From NCBI RefSeq assembly GCF_001428805.1, contig NZ_LMIS01000001.1, positions 1,176,529 to 1,240,528 on the forward strand: 64,000 bases of DNA. Direction: 5' to 3'. Source of the stretch: Aeromicrobium sp. Root236 (GTDB lineage Bacteria; Actinomycetota; Actinomycetes; Propionibacteriales; Nocardioidaceae). A program made the position numbers and the translations under genes. Shown piece by piece: positions 28,106 through 35,870 of the stretch; position 1 is the stretch's first letter, and each line of letters begins with the position of its first letter. A model generated the notes under the pieces. The model did no database searches. It was not told the origin of the DNA and worked only from the letters and a program-made list of their open reading frames with translations.

Positions 28106-29326
28106 ATGTCCGACCAGTCCGGATTGTCCATCTTCGACGCCGCCGAGAAGTCCGGCGACGCTTCCTTCCCGCTCGCCCGCCGCGGCGGCTACGACAGTGA
28201 CGCCGTCGACGCCTGGGTCCGCACGCAGTCAGCCGAGTTCCAGAAGGCCGCCGACAGCCTCAAGGCCGTCCAGGCCGAGAACGAGAACCTCCGCGACCTG
28301 ATCGAGAAGCTCAAGGACCGCGTCGAGGCCGTCGAGAAGCCGACCTACACCGGCCTCGGCAACCACGCCGCCCAGCTCCTCGGGCTCGCCGAGCAGGAGG
28401 CCGAGGACGTACGCAACCGCGCCGTGCGCGAGGCCGACGAGCTCGTCAAGAAGGCCGAGGAGGAGGCGGCGATCGTGCGCGCCACCGCCAACCACGAGGC
28501 CGAGGAGATGCGCGGCCGCGCCGTCATCGAGCTCGAGGAGAAGCGCAAGCAGCTCCTCGAGGACGCCGAGGCGATGCACGCCGACGCGATCGCCCACACC
28601 GAGGACCTGCGCGCCCACGCCGAGCGCGAGGCCGCCCAGGTCAAGCTCGCCGCCGAGCAGGACGCCCAGAACATGCGTCTCGGTGCGACCCGCGAAGTCG
28701 AGCAGGCCCGCGCCGCAGCCGACCGCGAGGTCACCGAGGCCCGCCGCGTGCTCGCCGTCGAGAAGGAGCGCCTCGCGCGCGAAGCCTCCGAGAACCACGC
28801 ATCGGCGACCGAGCAGACCGCAAAGCTCGTCAAGGACGCCGAGACCCGCGCCAAGGCCGCCGACGACCGGGCCCGCGACATCATGGACCAGGCCGCCAAG
28901 GCTCGCGACGCCGCGAGCGCCGAGGCCGCTCGCCTGCTCGACAACGCCAAGGCCGAGGCCTCGCAGCTCGTCTCCGGCGCCAGCGCCGAGGCCCAGCACA
29001 TCCGGGTCAGCGCGACGACCGACGCCGAGCGTCAGACCCGCGTCCTGCGGGCCGAGGTCGAGGAGCTGCAGCGCAAGCGCGACGGCATCATGGCGCAGAT
29101 GGGTCAGCTGCGCGACATCGTCTCGACGTTCGCGCCGACCAGCGTCAAGGAAGGCGCGCCCAAGGACAAGGCCGAGGACAAGCCGGCTCCCGAGGCAGCG
29201 CCCGACGAGCCCGCAGCCGAGCAGCCCAAGGCGGAGCAGCCCAAGGCGGAGGCACCTGCGGAGGCCAAGGCCGACGAGCCCGCGGAGGCCGACGCCGAGG
29301 AAGCCGTCGAGGAGAAGACGAGCTAG
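28106..29326 (+). CDS. DivIVA-like/Scy-FilP-type coiled-coil protein
   Basis: 406 residues. A DivIVA-like N-terminus (PLARRGGYDSDAVDAWVRTQ) leads into a long coiled coil, about residues 40-330, rich in Ala/Glu/Arg, with heptads such as EAEDVRNRAVREADELVKKA. The tail is disordered and acidic with PKAEQPKAE repeats. Related Streptomyces proteins organise polar growth, so a cytoskeletal or cell-envelope growth role is inferred. ATG follows GGGAACAGC. Its stop codon directly abuts that of the convergent hydrolase. Confidence 0.87.
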   Translation: MSDQSGLSIFDAAEKSGDASFPLARRGGYDSDAVDAWVRTQSAEFQKAADSLKAVQAENENLRDLIEKLKDRVEAVEKPTYTGLGNHAAQLLGLAEQEAEDVRNRAVREADELVKKAEEEAAIVRATANHEAEEMRGRAVIELEEKRKQLLEDAEAMHADAIAHTEDLRAHAEREAAQVKLAAEQDAQNMRLGATREVEQARAAADREVTEARRVLAVEKERLAREASENHASATEQTAKLVKDAETRAKAADDRARDIMDQAAKARDAASAEAARLLDNAKAEASQLVSGASAEAQHIRVSATTDAERQTRVLRAEVEELQRKRDGIMAQMGQLRDIVSTFAPTSVKEGAPKDKAEDKPAPEAAPDEPAAEQPKAEQPKAEAPAEAKADEPAEADAEEAVEEKTS

Positions 29327-30109
29327 CTAGCGCGGCACGTCCTTGAACGCCGCGACCGTGCGGTCGCGGTAGGCCGAGGAGTCGGCGCGCTCCATCGGGC
29401 CGTCCCAGGTGTCCGGCAACGGCACCGGGACGCCCGGCGCGAGCTTGCGCGTGATCTCGTCGAGCGCACGCTCGGAGTCACCGACCCACAGGTGCTTGGC
29501 ACCGTCGACCGCGATGACCTCGGCCTGCGGGATCGCGGCGAAACGCTCGCGCGCCTCGGGCGGCTGCAGGTAGTCGTCGTGCTCCGGCACCAGAGCGGTG
29601 ACGGGCTTGCCGGAGTCGGCCCAGGCCGCGAGGTGCTCAGGCGTCGAGAAGCGCAGCGGCGGCGACAGCAGGACGGCGCCTTCGACGGCCGGCTCGAGGC
29701 CGTACATCAACGCCAGGTCCGTGCCGAACGACCAGCCGACGAGCCACAGGTGCGGCAGGTCCGCGAACTCGGCGTACTCGACAGCGGCGGCGACGTCGAA
29801 GCGTTCACCGACGGCGTTGTCGAACGCTCCCCCGCTGGTGCCCTGCACGCTGGACGTGCCGCGGGTGTTGAAGCGCAGCACCGCGATGCCGGCCAGCGCA
29901 GGCAGCCGGTAGGACGCCTTGCGGAACAGGTGGCTGTCCATCATGCCGCCATGCGTCGGCAGCGGGTGCAGGCAGATCATCGTCGCGACCGGCTCGCGGT
30001 CGGGCGGCAGGGCCAGCTCGCCCACGAGGCTCAGGCCGTCTGCCGTCTCCAGCGTGATCTGTTCACGACGGGCGGGCAGCACGGAGTTGCCGCGGATCTT
30101 CTCGGTCAT
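29327..30109 (-). CDS. Alpha/beta hydrolase
   Basis: 260-residue hydrolase of the dienelactone-hydrolase/serine-peptidase-like group. Nucleophile elbow GWSFGTD (Ser), oxyanion region CLHPLPTHGG, acid Asp in PEHDDYLQPP and His in GAKHLWVG. Substrate unknown. ATG 30109 follows GAGGACC; the longer frame to 30163 overlaps the zinc-ribbon gene. It probably forms a two-gene operon with that gene. Confidence 0.87.
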   Translation of the reverse strand: MTEKIRGNSVLPARREQITLETADGLSLVGELALPPDREPVATMICLHPLPTHGGMMDSHLFRKASYRLPALAGIAVLRFNTRGTSSVQGTSGGAFDNAVGERFDVAAAVEYAEFADLPHLWLVGWSFGTDLALMYGLEPAVEGAVLLSPPLRFSTPEHLAAWADSGKPVTALVPEHDDYLQPPEARERFAAIPQAEVIAVDGAKHLWVGDSERALDEITRKLAPGVPVPLPDTWDGPMERADSSAYRDRTVAAFKDVPR

Positions 30110-30116
30110 GGGGTCC

Positions 30117-30386
30117 TCAGTGCTTCCTGGCCCAGCAGGCGGTGTGCCAGTGCCGGCGCTCATCGATGGCCGCCTCGCTGAGCAGCGCCTTCTGGACCGG
30201 CCAGGCCACGACGTGCGGCGTCGCTGGGCGGATCAGCCGGGCACAGCCGGGGCAGCGATAGTCCTTGGCTGCCCCCGAGCCGCGGAGCTGTCGTACGTAC
30301 CAGGAGCCGTCGGCCTTGTCCTCGACCTGCTCGGTCGTCGTCCGCAGCGGCGGGTGCGCACGGTGGGCGACGCGGCGACGGGACAT
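30117..30386 (-). CDS. Small zinc-ribbon-like actinobacterial protein
   Basis: 89 residues with CPGC at about 45-48 and a later His-Thr-Ala-Cys (HWHTACW) that could complete a zinc site. The N-terminus is basic (MSRRRVAHRAHPP). A conserved actinobacterial type often found next to this hydrolase; function unknown. Stop seven bases before the hydrolase start. Confidence 0.75.
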   Translation of the reverse strand: MSRRRVAHRAHPPLRTTTEQVEDKADGSWYVRQLRGSGAAKDYRCPGCARLIRPATPHVVAWPVQKALLSEAAIDERRHWHTACWARKH

Positions 30387-30601
30387 GCCTCCAGTCTACG
30401 GAGGAGGTCCCGCCGACAGGGGCGCCGGTTAAGCGAGCGGGGCGCAGGTGGCGGGCTGGCAAGGCATGGGGGTCCCCCCACGAGCTCTGCGAGTAGGGGG
30501 CGGAGGGAGGCGCACCGGGGTTGTGCGGCGACCGACGACAACGCCGTCAGGACGCTGCATGCGGCTCGCGAGTCAGGCGACGCTCTCTGTCGGCGGGAGC
30601 T
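30387..30601. other. Intergenic region with G/C-run palindrome
   Basis: 215 bases between two minus-strand genes. It contains TGGGGGTCCCCCCA (30468-30481) followed by an imperfect CCCCC...GGGGG pairing around ACGAGCTCTGCGAG, similar in look to dispersed palindromic elements of streptomycetes. The promoter of the zinc-ribbon/hydrolase operon must lie near 30400. No gene is seen. Confidence 0.5.
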
Positions 30602-30943
30602 CTAGGTGCAGTAGCGACGGATCGAGCCTTCGCTGGCGCTCGAGGCCTTGATGGCCTCGTCGAACGTCAGCACCGAGACCTCGTTGCGCCCGCGCTGGAA
30701 CAGCACCACGTCGGTGAGCGTGGGCTTGGGGCTGCAGGTGAGCCCCGCGGACTCCTGCGCCGACACCGCGACCGACAGCGCCGTCTGGGCGCTCTTGCTG
30801 TCCAAGGTCAGCGACGTCGACGTGCCGTAGCGGCTCGAGAACGACGAGAGCGCGACGTAGCCGACGAGTAGGCCGACAGCGCACACGATCGCCGCCCGGC
30901 GCACGGTGCGTGCGGCGACGAACACGAGCGACGTGCTGATCAT
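30602..30943 (-). CDS. Small secreted or membrane-anchored protein
   Basis: 113 residues: a basic N-terminus, one hydrophobic helix (RRAAIVCAVGLLVGYVALSSF), then an extracytoplasmic domain with two Cys (LTCSPKP and terminal RRYCT) that could form a disulfide. ATG 30943 follows AGGAG five bases upstream. Family not recognised. Confidence 0.68.
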   Translation of the reverse strand: MISTSLVFVAARTVRRAAIVCAVGLLVGYVALSSFSSRYGTSTSLTLDSKSAQTALSVAVSAQESAGLTCSPKPTLTDVVLFQRGRNEVSVLTFDEAIKASSASEGSIRRYCT

Positions 30944-31051
30944 CGGTGCTCCTGTCCATACCCTCTGGACAGAGCAACGAGGTGATCACGCCATGGTTAT
31001 CGGCACGGCGGGAAAAAGAACTTTGCCCGGAATGCCGTAACTTTTGGCTGC

Positions 31052-32245
31052 TCAGTACGTGTGGAAGCCCGCCCCGGTCTTGCGGCCGAGCTTTCCGTCG
31101 GCGACCAGCTTCTGCAGGGTCGGCGCGGGCAGCCAGCCGGCGTGGCCGAACGTGCTGACCAACGTCTCCTGGATCGCGAGCGACACGTCGTTGCCGACCA
31201 CGTCGAGCAGCTCGAACGGGCCCATCGGCAGCTTGGTCGCCTTCATGGCGTCGTCGATCTCGGTCAGCGAGCCGCCGTCGGCCTCGTGCAGCTTGATGGC
31301 GTCGTTGAGATAGGGGAACAGCAACGCGTTGACGATGAAGCCGGCACGGTCGCCGCACGACACCGGGTGCTTGCCGGTCGACAGGCAGAGCGCCCGGACG
31401 GTCTCGGCAACCTCAGGGGTGGTCTCGTCGGCGGTCACGACCTCGACGAGCTTCATGACGGGTGCGGGGTTGAAGAAGTGCATGCCGATGACGTCCTGAG
31501 GGCGCGACGTCACCGCAGCGCACGCGGTGATCGACAGCGACGATGTGGTCGTCGCCAGGATCGCGCCCGGCTTGGCGATGCGGTCGAGGTCGCGGAACAG
31601 CTCGAGCTTCACCTCGAGGTCCTCGGCGATCGCCTCGACGATGATGTCGGCGCCCGCGAGGGCCTCCCGCTCCGTCGATCCGCTGAGCCGGCCGAGCACG
31701 GCCGACTTGCCGTCCTCGTCGAGCTTGCCGCGCGAGATCGCCTTGTCGAGGCTCTTGGTGATGCGCGCCTGGACGCCGTCGAGCTTGTCGGCGCTGCGGC
31801 CGACGTAGACGACGTCGTAGCCGGCCTTGGCGAAGACCTCGACGATGCCGGACGCCATCGTGCCGGTGCCGACGACGCCGACCGTTTCGATGTCGTGGCG
31901 CAGCTGCGGAGAGTCGGCCTCGTCGTCGCCGACGGCCTGGGCGAACGTCGTGCTGTCGGCAGCCATCTGGGTCAGGATGCTCACGGGCTGGTGCAGCTCG
32001 TCGCCGGTCTCGGCGTAGAGCTTCTCCAGGCCGGTCGCCACGGTCTGCGGACCGAGCGCGTCGATCAGCGCCAGCGGGCCGATCGGGTAGCCGCAGCCGA
32101 AGCGCATCGCGGCGTCGATGTCGTCGTGGGTGGCGTAGCCGCTCTCGTACATCGTGGCCGCGTGGTTGAGGTAGGGCAGCAGCAATGTGCGCGCGATGTC
32201 GGCGGCGGTGTCGCTCGCGCCCAGTCTCTCGACGATTTCCTGCAT
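31052..32245 (-). CDS. 3-hydroxyacyl-CoA (3-hydroxybutyryl-CoA) dehydrogenase with extra N-terminal 3HCDH domain
   Basis: 397 residues. Residues about 10-100 resemble the C-terminal 3HCDH helical domain (LLLPYLNHAATMYESG ... PIGPLALIDALG). Then an NAD-binding Rossmann domain (VGVVGTGTMASGI at 122) with catalytic His in GMHFFNPAP, then a second 3HCDH domain (LLFPYLNDAIKLHEA ... MGPFELLDVVG). The two helical domains are clearly homologous. It oxidises 3-hydroxybutyryl-CoA or reduces acetoacetyl-CoA, linking thiolase to Ccr. ATG 32245 has AGGAG, which lies inside a GTTAC-N6-GTAAC-like element. Confidence 0.92.
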   Translation of the reverse strand: MQEIVERLGASDTAADIARTLLLPYLNHAATMYESGYATHDDIDAAMRFGCGYPIGPLALIDALGPQTVATGLEKLYAETGDELHQPVSILTQMAADSTTFAQAVGDDEADSPQLRHDIETVGVVGTGTMASGIVEVFAKAGYDVVYVGRSADKLDGVQARITKSLDKAISRGKLDEDGKSAVLGRLSGSTEREALAGADIIVEAIAEDLEVKLELFRDLDRIAKPGAILATTTSSLSITACAAVTSRPQDVIGMHFFNPAPVMKLVEVVTADETTPEVAETVRALCLSTGKHPVSCGDRAGFIVNALLFPYLNDAIKLHEADGGSLTEIDDAMKATKLPMGPFELLDVVGNDVSLAIQETLVSTFGHAGWLPAPTLQKLVADGKLGRKTGAGFHTY

Positions 32246-32246
32246 G

Positions 32247-32262
32247 GCTACTCCTGAGTAAT
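32247..32262. promoter_or_regulatory. Shared C4-acyl-CoA regulon element, 3-hydroxyacyl-CoA dehydrogenase copy (weakest)
   Basis: GCTACTCCTGAGTAAT. It shares CTGAGTAA exactly with the thiolase copy. Here it overlaps the RBS rather than a clear -10, so the assignment is weaker. Confidence 0.4.
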
Positions 32263-32315
32263 AAGCGGGTCGTGTCAGACTAACCTGACCGTGCCGCTGG
32301 CTCCATGGGAGAACG

Positions 32316-32711
32316 ATGAATCGACGTATGACGATGGTTACAGCCATCGTGGGCCTCGCTCTGCTAGGGCTCGGGGCCTGTGGCACGAGCGACGAACCGG
32401 CTGACAAGCCGACGCCGACCGAGACCACGACGAGCAGCAGCCCGTCCGCTCCGACCTCGGACCCGACCGAGGAGCCGGCGTCAGGTCTCACCGGCGACTG
32501 GCACGACGTCGACGCCAAGTGGGTCGTGCACTTCCACGACGACGGCACGTACGTCGAGGACTTCGAGGGCGTCAAGGACTTCCGTGTCGGCACCTACGAC
32601 ATCGACGGCGCGACGGTCTCGCTGATCGGCGACGACGGCAACACCGACAAGGGAACGATCGAGGGCGACACCCTCGTGTTCAAGCTCGGCACGCTGACGA
32701 GGATGAGTTGA
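32316..32711 (+). CDS. Small lipoprotein
   Basis: 131 residues; signal peptide [20 protein letters not shown] then lipobox GAC. A Ser/Thr/Pro linker leads to a small beta-rich domain ([39 protein letters not shown]), lipocalin-like in pattern. ATG follows GGGAGAA; -10 TAACCT about 30 bases upstream. The nucS start overlaps its stop as TTGA. Function unknown. Confidence 0.78.
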   Translation: MNRRMTMVTAIVGLALLGLGACGTSDEPADKPTPTETTTSSSPSAPTSDPTEEPASGLTGDWHDVDAKWVVHFHDDGTYVEDFEGVKDFRVGTYDIDGATVSLIGDDGNTDKGTIEGDTLVFKLGTLTRMS

Positions 32712-33385
32712 GGATCGTCATCGCGCGGTGCCAGGTCGACTACGCCGGCCGGCTCGCCGCGCACCTCCCACTCGCCACCCGCCTGATCATGGTCAAGAAC
32801 GACGGATCGGTGCTGATCCACTCCGACGGCGGCTCCTACAAGCCGCTCAACTGGATGAGCCCACCGTGCACGCTGCGCGAGGGCCTCGCAGACGACGGGG
32901 TCACCGAGTGGACCGTCACGGCCGGCAAGACCGACGACACGCTGCGCATCCGCATCGAGGAGGTCCTGCACGACTCGGCGCACGAGCTCGGCGTCGACCC
33001 GGGCCTGCAGAAGGACGGCGTCGAGAAGCACCTCCAGGAGCTGCTGGCGGAGCACACCACGGCGCTCGGACCCGGCATGAGCCTCGTACGCCGGGAGTAC
33101 ATGACCGCGATCGGTCCCGTCGACCTGCTGTGCAAGGACGCCGCCAACGGCTCCGTCGCGGTCGAGATCAAGCGTCGCGGCGACATCGACGGTGTCGAGC
33201 AGCTGACCCGTTACCTCGAGCTCATGAACCGTGACCCGTCGCTGCGGCCCGTGCGCGGCATCTTCGCAGCTCAGGAGATCAAGCCGCAGGCGCGCACGCT
33301 CGCCACCGATCGCGGCATCGAGTGCGTCGTCGTCAACTACGACGAATTGCGTGGCATCGACGACCCGTCATTGCGACTGTTCTAG
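32708..33385 (+). CDS. nucS: Mismatch-specific endonuclease EndoMS/NucS
   Basis: 225 residues. NucS/EndoMS cuts both strands at mismatches and replaces MutS/MutL repair in most actinobacteria. N-terminal DNA-binding domain ([20 protein letters not shown]) and C-terminal RecB-like nuclease with GPVDLLCKD and [13 protein letters not shown] (Asp, Glu, Lys). Start TTG 32708 is chosen because the family N-terminus begins MRIVIARC and the codon overlaps the upstream stop (TTGA). The rare start and coupling suggest low, linked expression. Confidence 0.95.
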   Translation: MRIVIARCQVDYAGRLAAHLPLATRLIMVKNDGSVLIHSDGGSYKPLNWMSPPCTLREGLADDGVTEWTVTAGKTDDTLRIRIEEVLHDSAHELGVDPGLQKDGVEKHLQELLAEHTTALGPGMSLVRREYMTAIGPVDLLCKDAANGSVAVEIKRRGDIDGVEQLTRYLELMNRDPSLRPVRGIFAAQEIKPQARTLATDRGIECVVVNYDELRGIDDPSLRLF

Positions 33386-33396
33386 GCGGGACCGGA

Positions 33397-33438
33397 GAAT
33401 CTGCTTTTGTCCGGTTATGGGCGGACAAGACCAGATTC
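33397..33438. terminator. Bidirectional terminator between nucS and the SSI-like gene
   Basis: 17-bp arms GAATCTGCTTTTGTCCG (33397-33413) and CGGACAAGACCAGATTC (33422-33438) pair with two mismatches around an 8-base loop, between convergent genes. Confidence 0.7.
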
Positions 33439-33448
33439 GCGAGTCGGC

Positions 33449-33859
33449 TCACTGCAGGGGGACGTTGAAGAACGTCGTGCCGAGCTGCTCCCAGCGGTCG
33501 ACCTCGCACCCGTTCGTACGTGTGAAGGTCGCATCGACCTTGTCACCCTCGTAGGTGCCCGTGACCGTCGCCGTCTGCGGGCCGCCGTAGAGCTCGGTGC
33601 ACACCTGGTCCTTGGGGACCGGCTCGAAGACCTCGGCGCCGGCGGCATCGAGGGCTGCGCACGCCTCGGCCGGCTGCGGATGGTTGCCGCCCGGCGGGTC
33701 GCACGTCAGCGTGTAGGTCTCGGGGTCCGCGCCCTTGTCGGACACCAGGATGATCTTGAGCGCGGTGCCCGAGGACGACGCGTCGCTCCCGGCATCCTTG
33801 CCGCACGCCGAGAGCGCCGCCGCGAGGACGGCGACGACAACGAGGAAGGTCCTAGGCAC
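33449..33859 (-). CDS. Subtilisin-inhibitor-like (SSI family) lipoprotein
   Basis: 136 residues with lipobox LSAC and an SSI-like domain: TLTCDPPGGNHPQPAEACAA, then PKDQVCTELYGGPQTATVTG, then FTRTNGCEVDRW. The four Cys match the two SSI disulfides. Aligning QVCTELY with the SSI reactive loop MCPMVY puts Glu at P1. SSI proteins block extracellular subtilisin-like proteases; as a lipoprotein this one would stay on the membrane. GTG 33859 overlaps the ferritin stop by 8 bases. Confidence 0.8.
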   Translation of the reverse strand: MPRTFLVVVAVLAAALSACGKDAGSDASSSGTALKIILVSDKGADPETYTLTCDPPGGNHPQPAEACAALDAAGAEVFEPVPKDQVCTELYGGPQTATVTGTYEGDKVDATFTRTNGCEVDRWEQLGTTFFNVPLQ

Positions 33860-34376
33860 CGGCGATCGGCGGGGCCGTGGGATCGCTCTCGGGGCTCGGC
33901 TCCTCGCGGGCGACCCAGTCCTCGATGCGCTCGTAGTCGTCCTTGGACCGCGTGACGACAGCCAGCAGGTCGCTCATCTTGGAGACCTCTTCGACCTGCT
34001 CCTTGATGAACCACTGCATGAACTGGTCGGAGGCGAAGTCATTGTTGTCACGGGCGATCCGGGTCAGCTCGTTGATCTGCTCCGTGACGCGCTTCTCCTG
34101 TGCGAGCGCCGCGGCGACCGGCTCGACGACGTCGGTGAAGTCGACCTTGGGGGCCTCGAGCGCGGGGATCACCGGCGTCTCGTCGGCGTCGAGGAGGTAC
34201 TGGACCATCATCATCGCGTGGTCGCGTTCCTCGAGGGCCTGCTGGTAGAACAACGCCGCCATCTGCGGCATCGTCAGCGCGTCGTAATAGGTCGCGATCG
34301 CGACGTACTGCTGGTGCGCGCCGAACTCGTACCCGAGCTGCTCGTTGAGCTTTGCGACGAATGCTGGTGCTGCCAT
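33852..34376 (-). CDS. Ferritin (BfrB type, haem-free)
   Basis: 174-residue four-helix ferritin that oxidises Fe(II) and stores iron. Ferroxidase residues are at standard positions: Glu17 (YEFGAHQQY), Glu50 and His53 (LEERDHAMM), Glu94 (AQEKRV) and Gln127 (IKEQVEE). The C-terminal tail is extended and acidic, as in mycobacterial BfrB. An IdeR/DtxR-type box lies 26-44 bases upstream, consistent with iron-dependent control. Confidence 0.95.
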   Translation of the reverse strand: MAAPAFVAKLNEQLGYEFGAHQQYVAIATYYDALTMPQMAALFYQQALEERDHAMMMVQYLLDADETPVIPALEAPKVDFTDVVEPVAAALAQEKRVTEQINELTRIARDNNDFASDQFMQWFIKEQVEEVSKMSDLLAVVTRSKDDYERIEDWVAREEPSPESDPTAPPIAGA

Positions 34377-34401
34377 GTGTCCCGTGTCCCACTCTCTCGT
34401 C

Positions 34402-34420
34402 TTAGGCGAGGCTCACCTCA
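34402..34420. promoter_or_regulatory. IdeR/DtxR-type iron box between ferritin and Cys-rich gene
   Basis: TTAGGCGAGGCTCACCTCA matches 15 of 19 positions of the IdeR/DtxR consensus TTAGGTTAGGCTAACCTAA. It precedes the ferritin gene (minus) and ends six bases before the -10 of the Cys-rich gene (plus), so one box may activate the former and affect the latter. Confidence 0.72.
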
Positions 34421-34426
34421 CACTGA

Positions 34427-34438
34427 TATCCTAGGCCC
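34427..34438 (+). promoter_or_regulatory. Leaderless -10 box of the Cys-rich mini-protein
   Basis: TATCCT, six bases, then GTG 34439. Confidence 0.6.
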
Positions 34439-34606
34439 GTGCCCCCGACACCCAAGAAGAAGTGCTGCAGCAGCAAGCCTGCCTGCAAGCGGTGTCCCAT
34501 CCGCATGATGAAGAAGGGCACCCTCCCCGAGGGCTACACCGTCAAGAAGCGCAAGCTCGTCAAGGTCAAGAAGAAGGACAGGACCAAGCACAAGATCGCC
34601 GCCTGA
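34439..34606 (+). CDS. 55-residue Cys-rich basic mini-protein
   Basis: Starts GTG and reads VPPTPKKKCCSSKPACKRCP, then RMMKKGTLPEGYTVKKRKLV and a Lys-rich end. Four Cys in CC-x5-C-x2-C within the first 20 residues suggest a metal site; about one third of residues are Lys/Arg. The -10 TATCCT six bases upstream and the adjacent iron box support a real, possibly iron-responsive gene. Function unknown; nucleic-acid or metal binding is inference. Confidence 0.75.
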   Translation: MPPTPKKKCCSSKPACKRCPIRMMKKGTLPEGYTVKKRKLVKVKKKDRTKHKIAA

Positions 34607-34705
34607 GCGGTAGCCCGAGCCTAGGGCAACCACGCAGGGGCGACCACGAAGGTGTGGCTGCCCAAAGTCATCCCTCGGTCGGACGTCCGGCGGCGCGCGG
34701 CTCAC

Positions 34706-34718
34706 TAGGGTGAGACCC
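34706..34718 (+). promoter_or_regulatory. Leaderless -10 box of the sensor kinase operon
   Basis: TAGGGT, seven bases, then ATG 34719, without an RBS. Confidence 0.55.
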
Positions 34719-35870
34719 ATGCGTGAGCGATCCGACCTGTGGCGCCGCATCGACACGCTGTGGCAGGACGTCGGGCTCACCGGCATGGTGCTGTTCATCC
34801 CACTCGCCTCGTACGTGTTCACCGGCACCGCCCAGCAGCTCCTCGACATCGCGCTGATCCTGCCCCTGGTGCTGCGCCGGCGGGCTCCGGTGCTGACCTT
34901 CACGGTCATCTGCCTCCTGCTCCTGGCGCAGGCCGTGGCGTTCGACACGCCTCGTTACGGCGACGTCGCCCTCCTGATCGCCCTGCACGCCGTCGCCGCG
35001 TACGGTCCGACGTGGGCGGTCCGTGCGTCGCTGGCCACCGGCATCCTCGGCGCTGCGGTCGCGGGCGCACGGTGGTCGCCCTCGATCACGGACGTCGCCC
35101 AGGTCATCAGCTACTTCGTGCCCTTGTCGGCGCTGGTGCTGGCCGCCTGGATGCTGGGCTACCTGGCGCGCACCCGTCGGGCGTACGTCGCAGGGCTCGA
35201 GGAGCGGGCCGAGCAGCTCGAGCGTGACGCGGCACAACAGGCCCAGATCGCGACCGCCGCCGAGCGCGCCCGCATCGCCCGAGAAATGCACGACGTCGTG
35301 GCCCACAGCCTGTCGGTCATGGTGGTCCAGGCCGACGGGGCCTTGTACGCCGCCGAGAAGCGGCCCGAGGTCGCGGTCGAGACGCTGCGGACGATCTCGG
35401 AGACCGGCCGCTCGTCGCTGACCGAGATGAGGAAGCTGCTCGGCATCCTCCGTGACGACGACGGCGAGACTCCCTTGGCACCGGTACCGGGCGCGACCGA
35501 CATCCACGGCCTCGTCGAGGGGCTGCGGGCGAGCGGCCTGGTCATCGAGCTCGACGTGCTCGGCGACCTCGGCCGGCTCGACGCGGCCACCGGCCTGACG
35601 GTCTACCGGATCGTGCAGGAGGCGCTCACCAACACCCTCAAGCACGCAGGTCCGGGCGTCACGGCCTCGGTCGACCTGCGGGTCACCCAGGACTCCGTGC
35701 GCATCCAGGTCGACGACGACGGGCGCGGCGGCACGGCTGCCGACGACGGCCAGGGGCACGGGATCCTCGGCATCCGCGAGCGCATCGCCGTCCACGCCGG
35801 CGAGGTCGAGGCCGGGCCGCGTCCCGGCGGCGGCTTCCGGGTCAAGGCCGTCGTCCCGGTGGCAACATGA
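34719..35870 (+). CDS. Sensor histidine kinase (NarL/DesK-type, HisKA_3)
   Basis: 383 residues: an N-terminal membrane domain with about five helices (residues 15-150), a short coil (YVAGLEERAEQLERDAAQQA), the dimerisation/phosphoacceptor motif AREMHDVVAHSLSVM (His) and a C-terminal HATPase with DDGRGG and GHGILGIRERI. The sensor domain has no extracellular module, so it may sense membrane state or a transported compound. Overlaps the response regulator by ATGA. ATG 34719 is supported by the -10; GTG 34710 is not. Confidence 0.93.
   Translation: MRERSDLWRRIDTLWQDVGLTGMVLFIPLASYVFTGTAQQLLDIALILPLVLRRRAPVLTFTVICLLLLAQAVAFDTPRYGDVALLIALHAVAAYGPTWAVRASLATGILGAAVAGARWSPSITDVAQVISYFVPLSALVLAAWMLGYLARTRRAYVAGLEERAEQLERDAAQQAQIATAAERARIAREMHDVVAHSLSVMVVQADGALYAAEKRPEVAVETLRTISETGRSSLTEMRKLLGILRDDDGETPLAPVPGATDIHGLVEGLRASGLVIELDVLGDLGRLDAATGLTVYRIVQEALTNTLKHAGPGVTASVDLRVTQDSVRIQVDDDGRGGTAADDGQGHGILGIRERIAVHAGEVEAGPRPGGGFRVKAVVPVAT

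Noticed and set aside
32519..32707. N-terminal extension of NucS
   Set aside because: Out-of-frame copy of the lipoprotein gene; the family N-terminus begins at TTG 32708.
33706..34014. Minus-strand ORF spanning the ferritin/SSI-like junction
   Set aside because: Out-of-frame with two well-supported overlapping genes.
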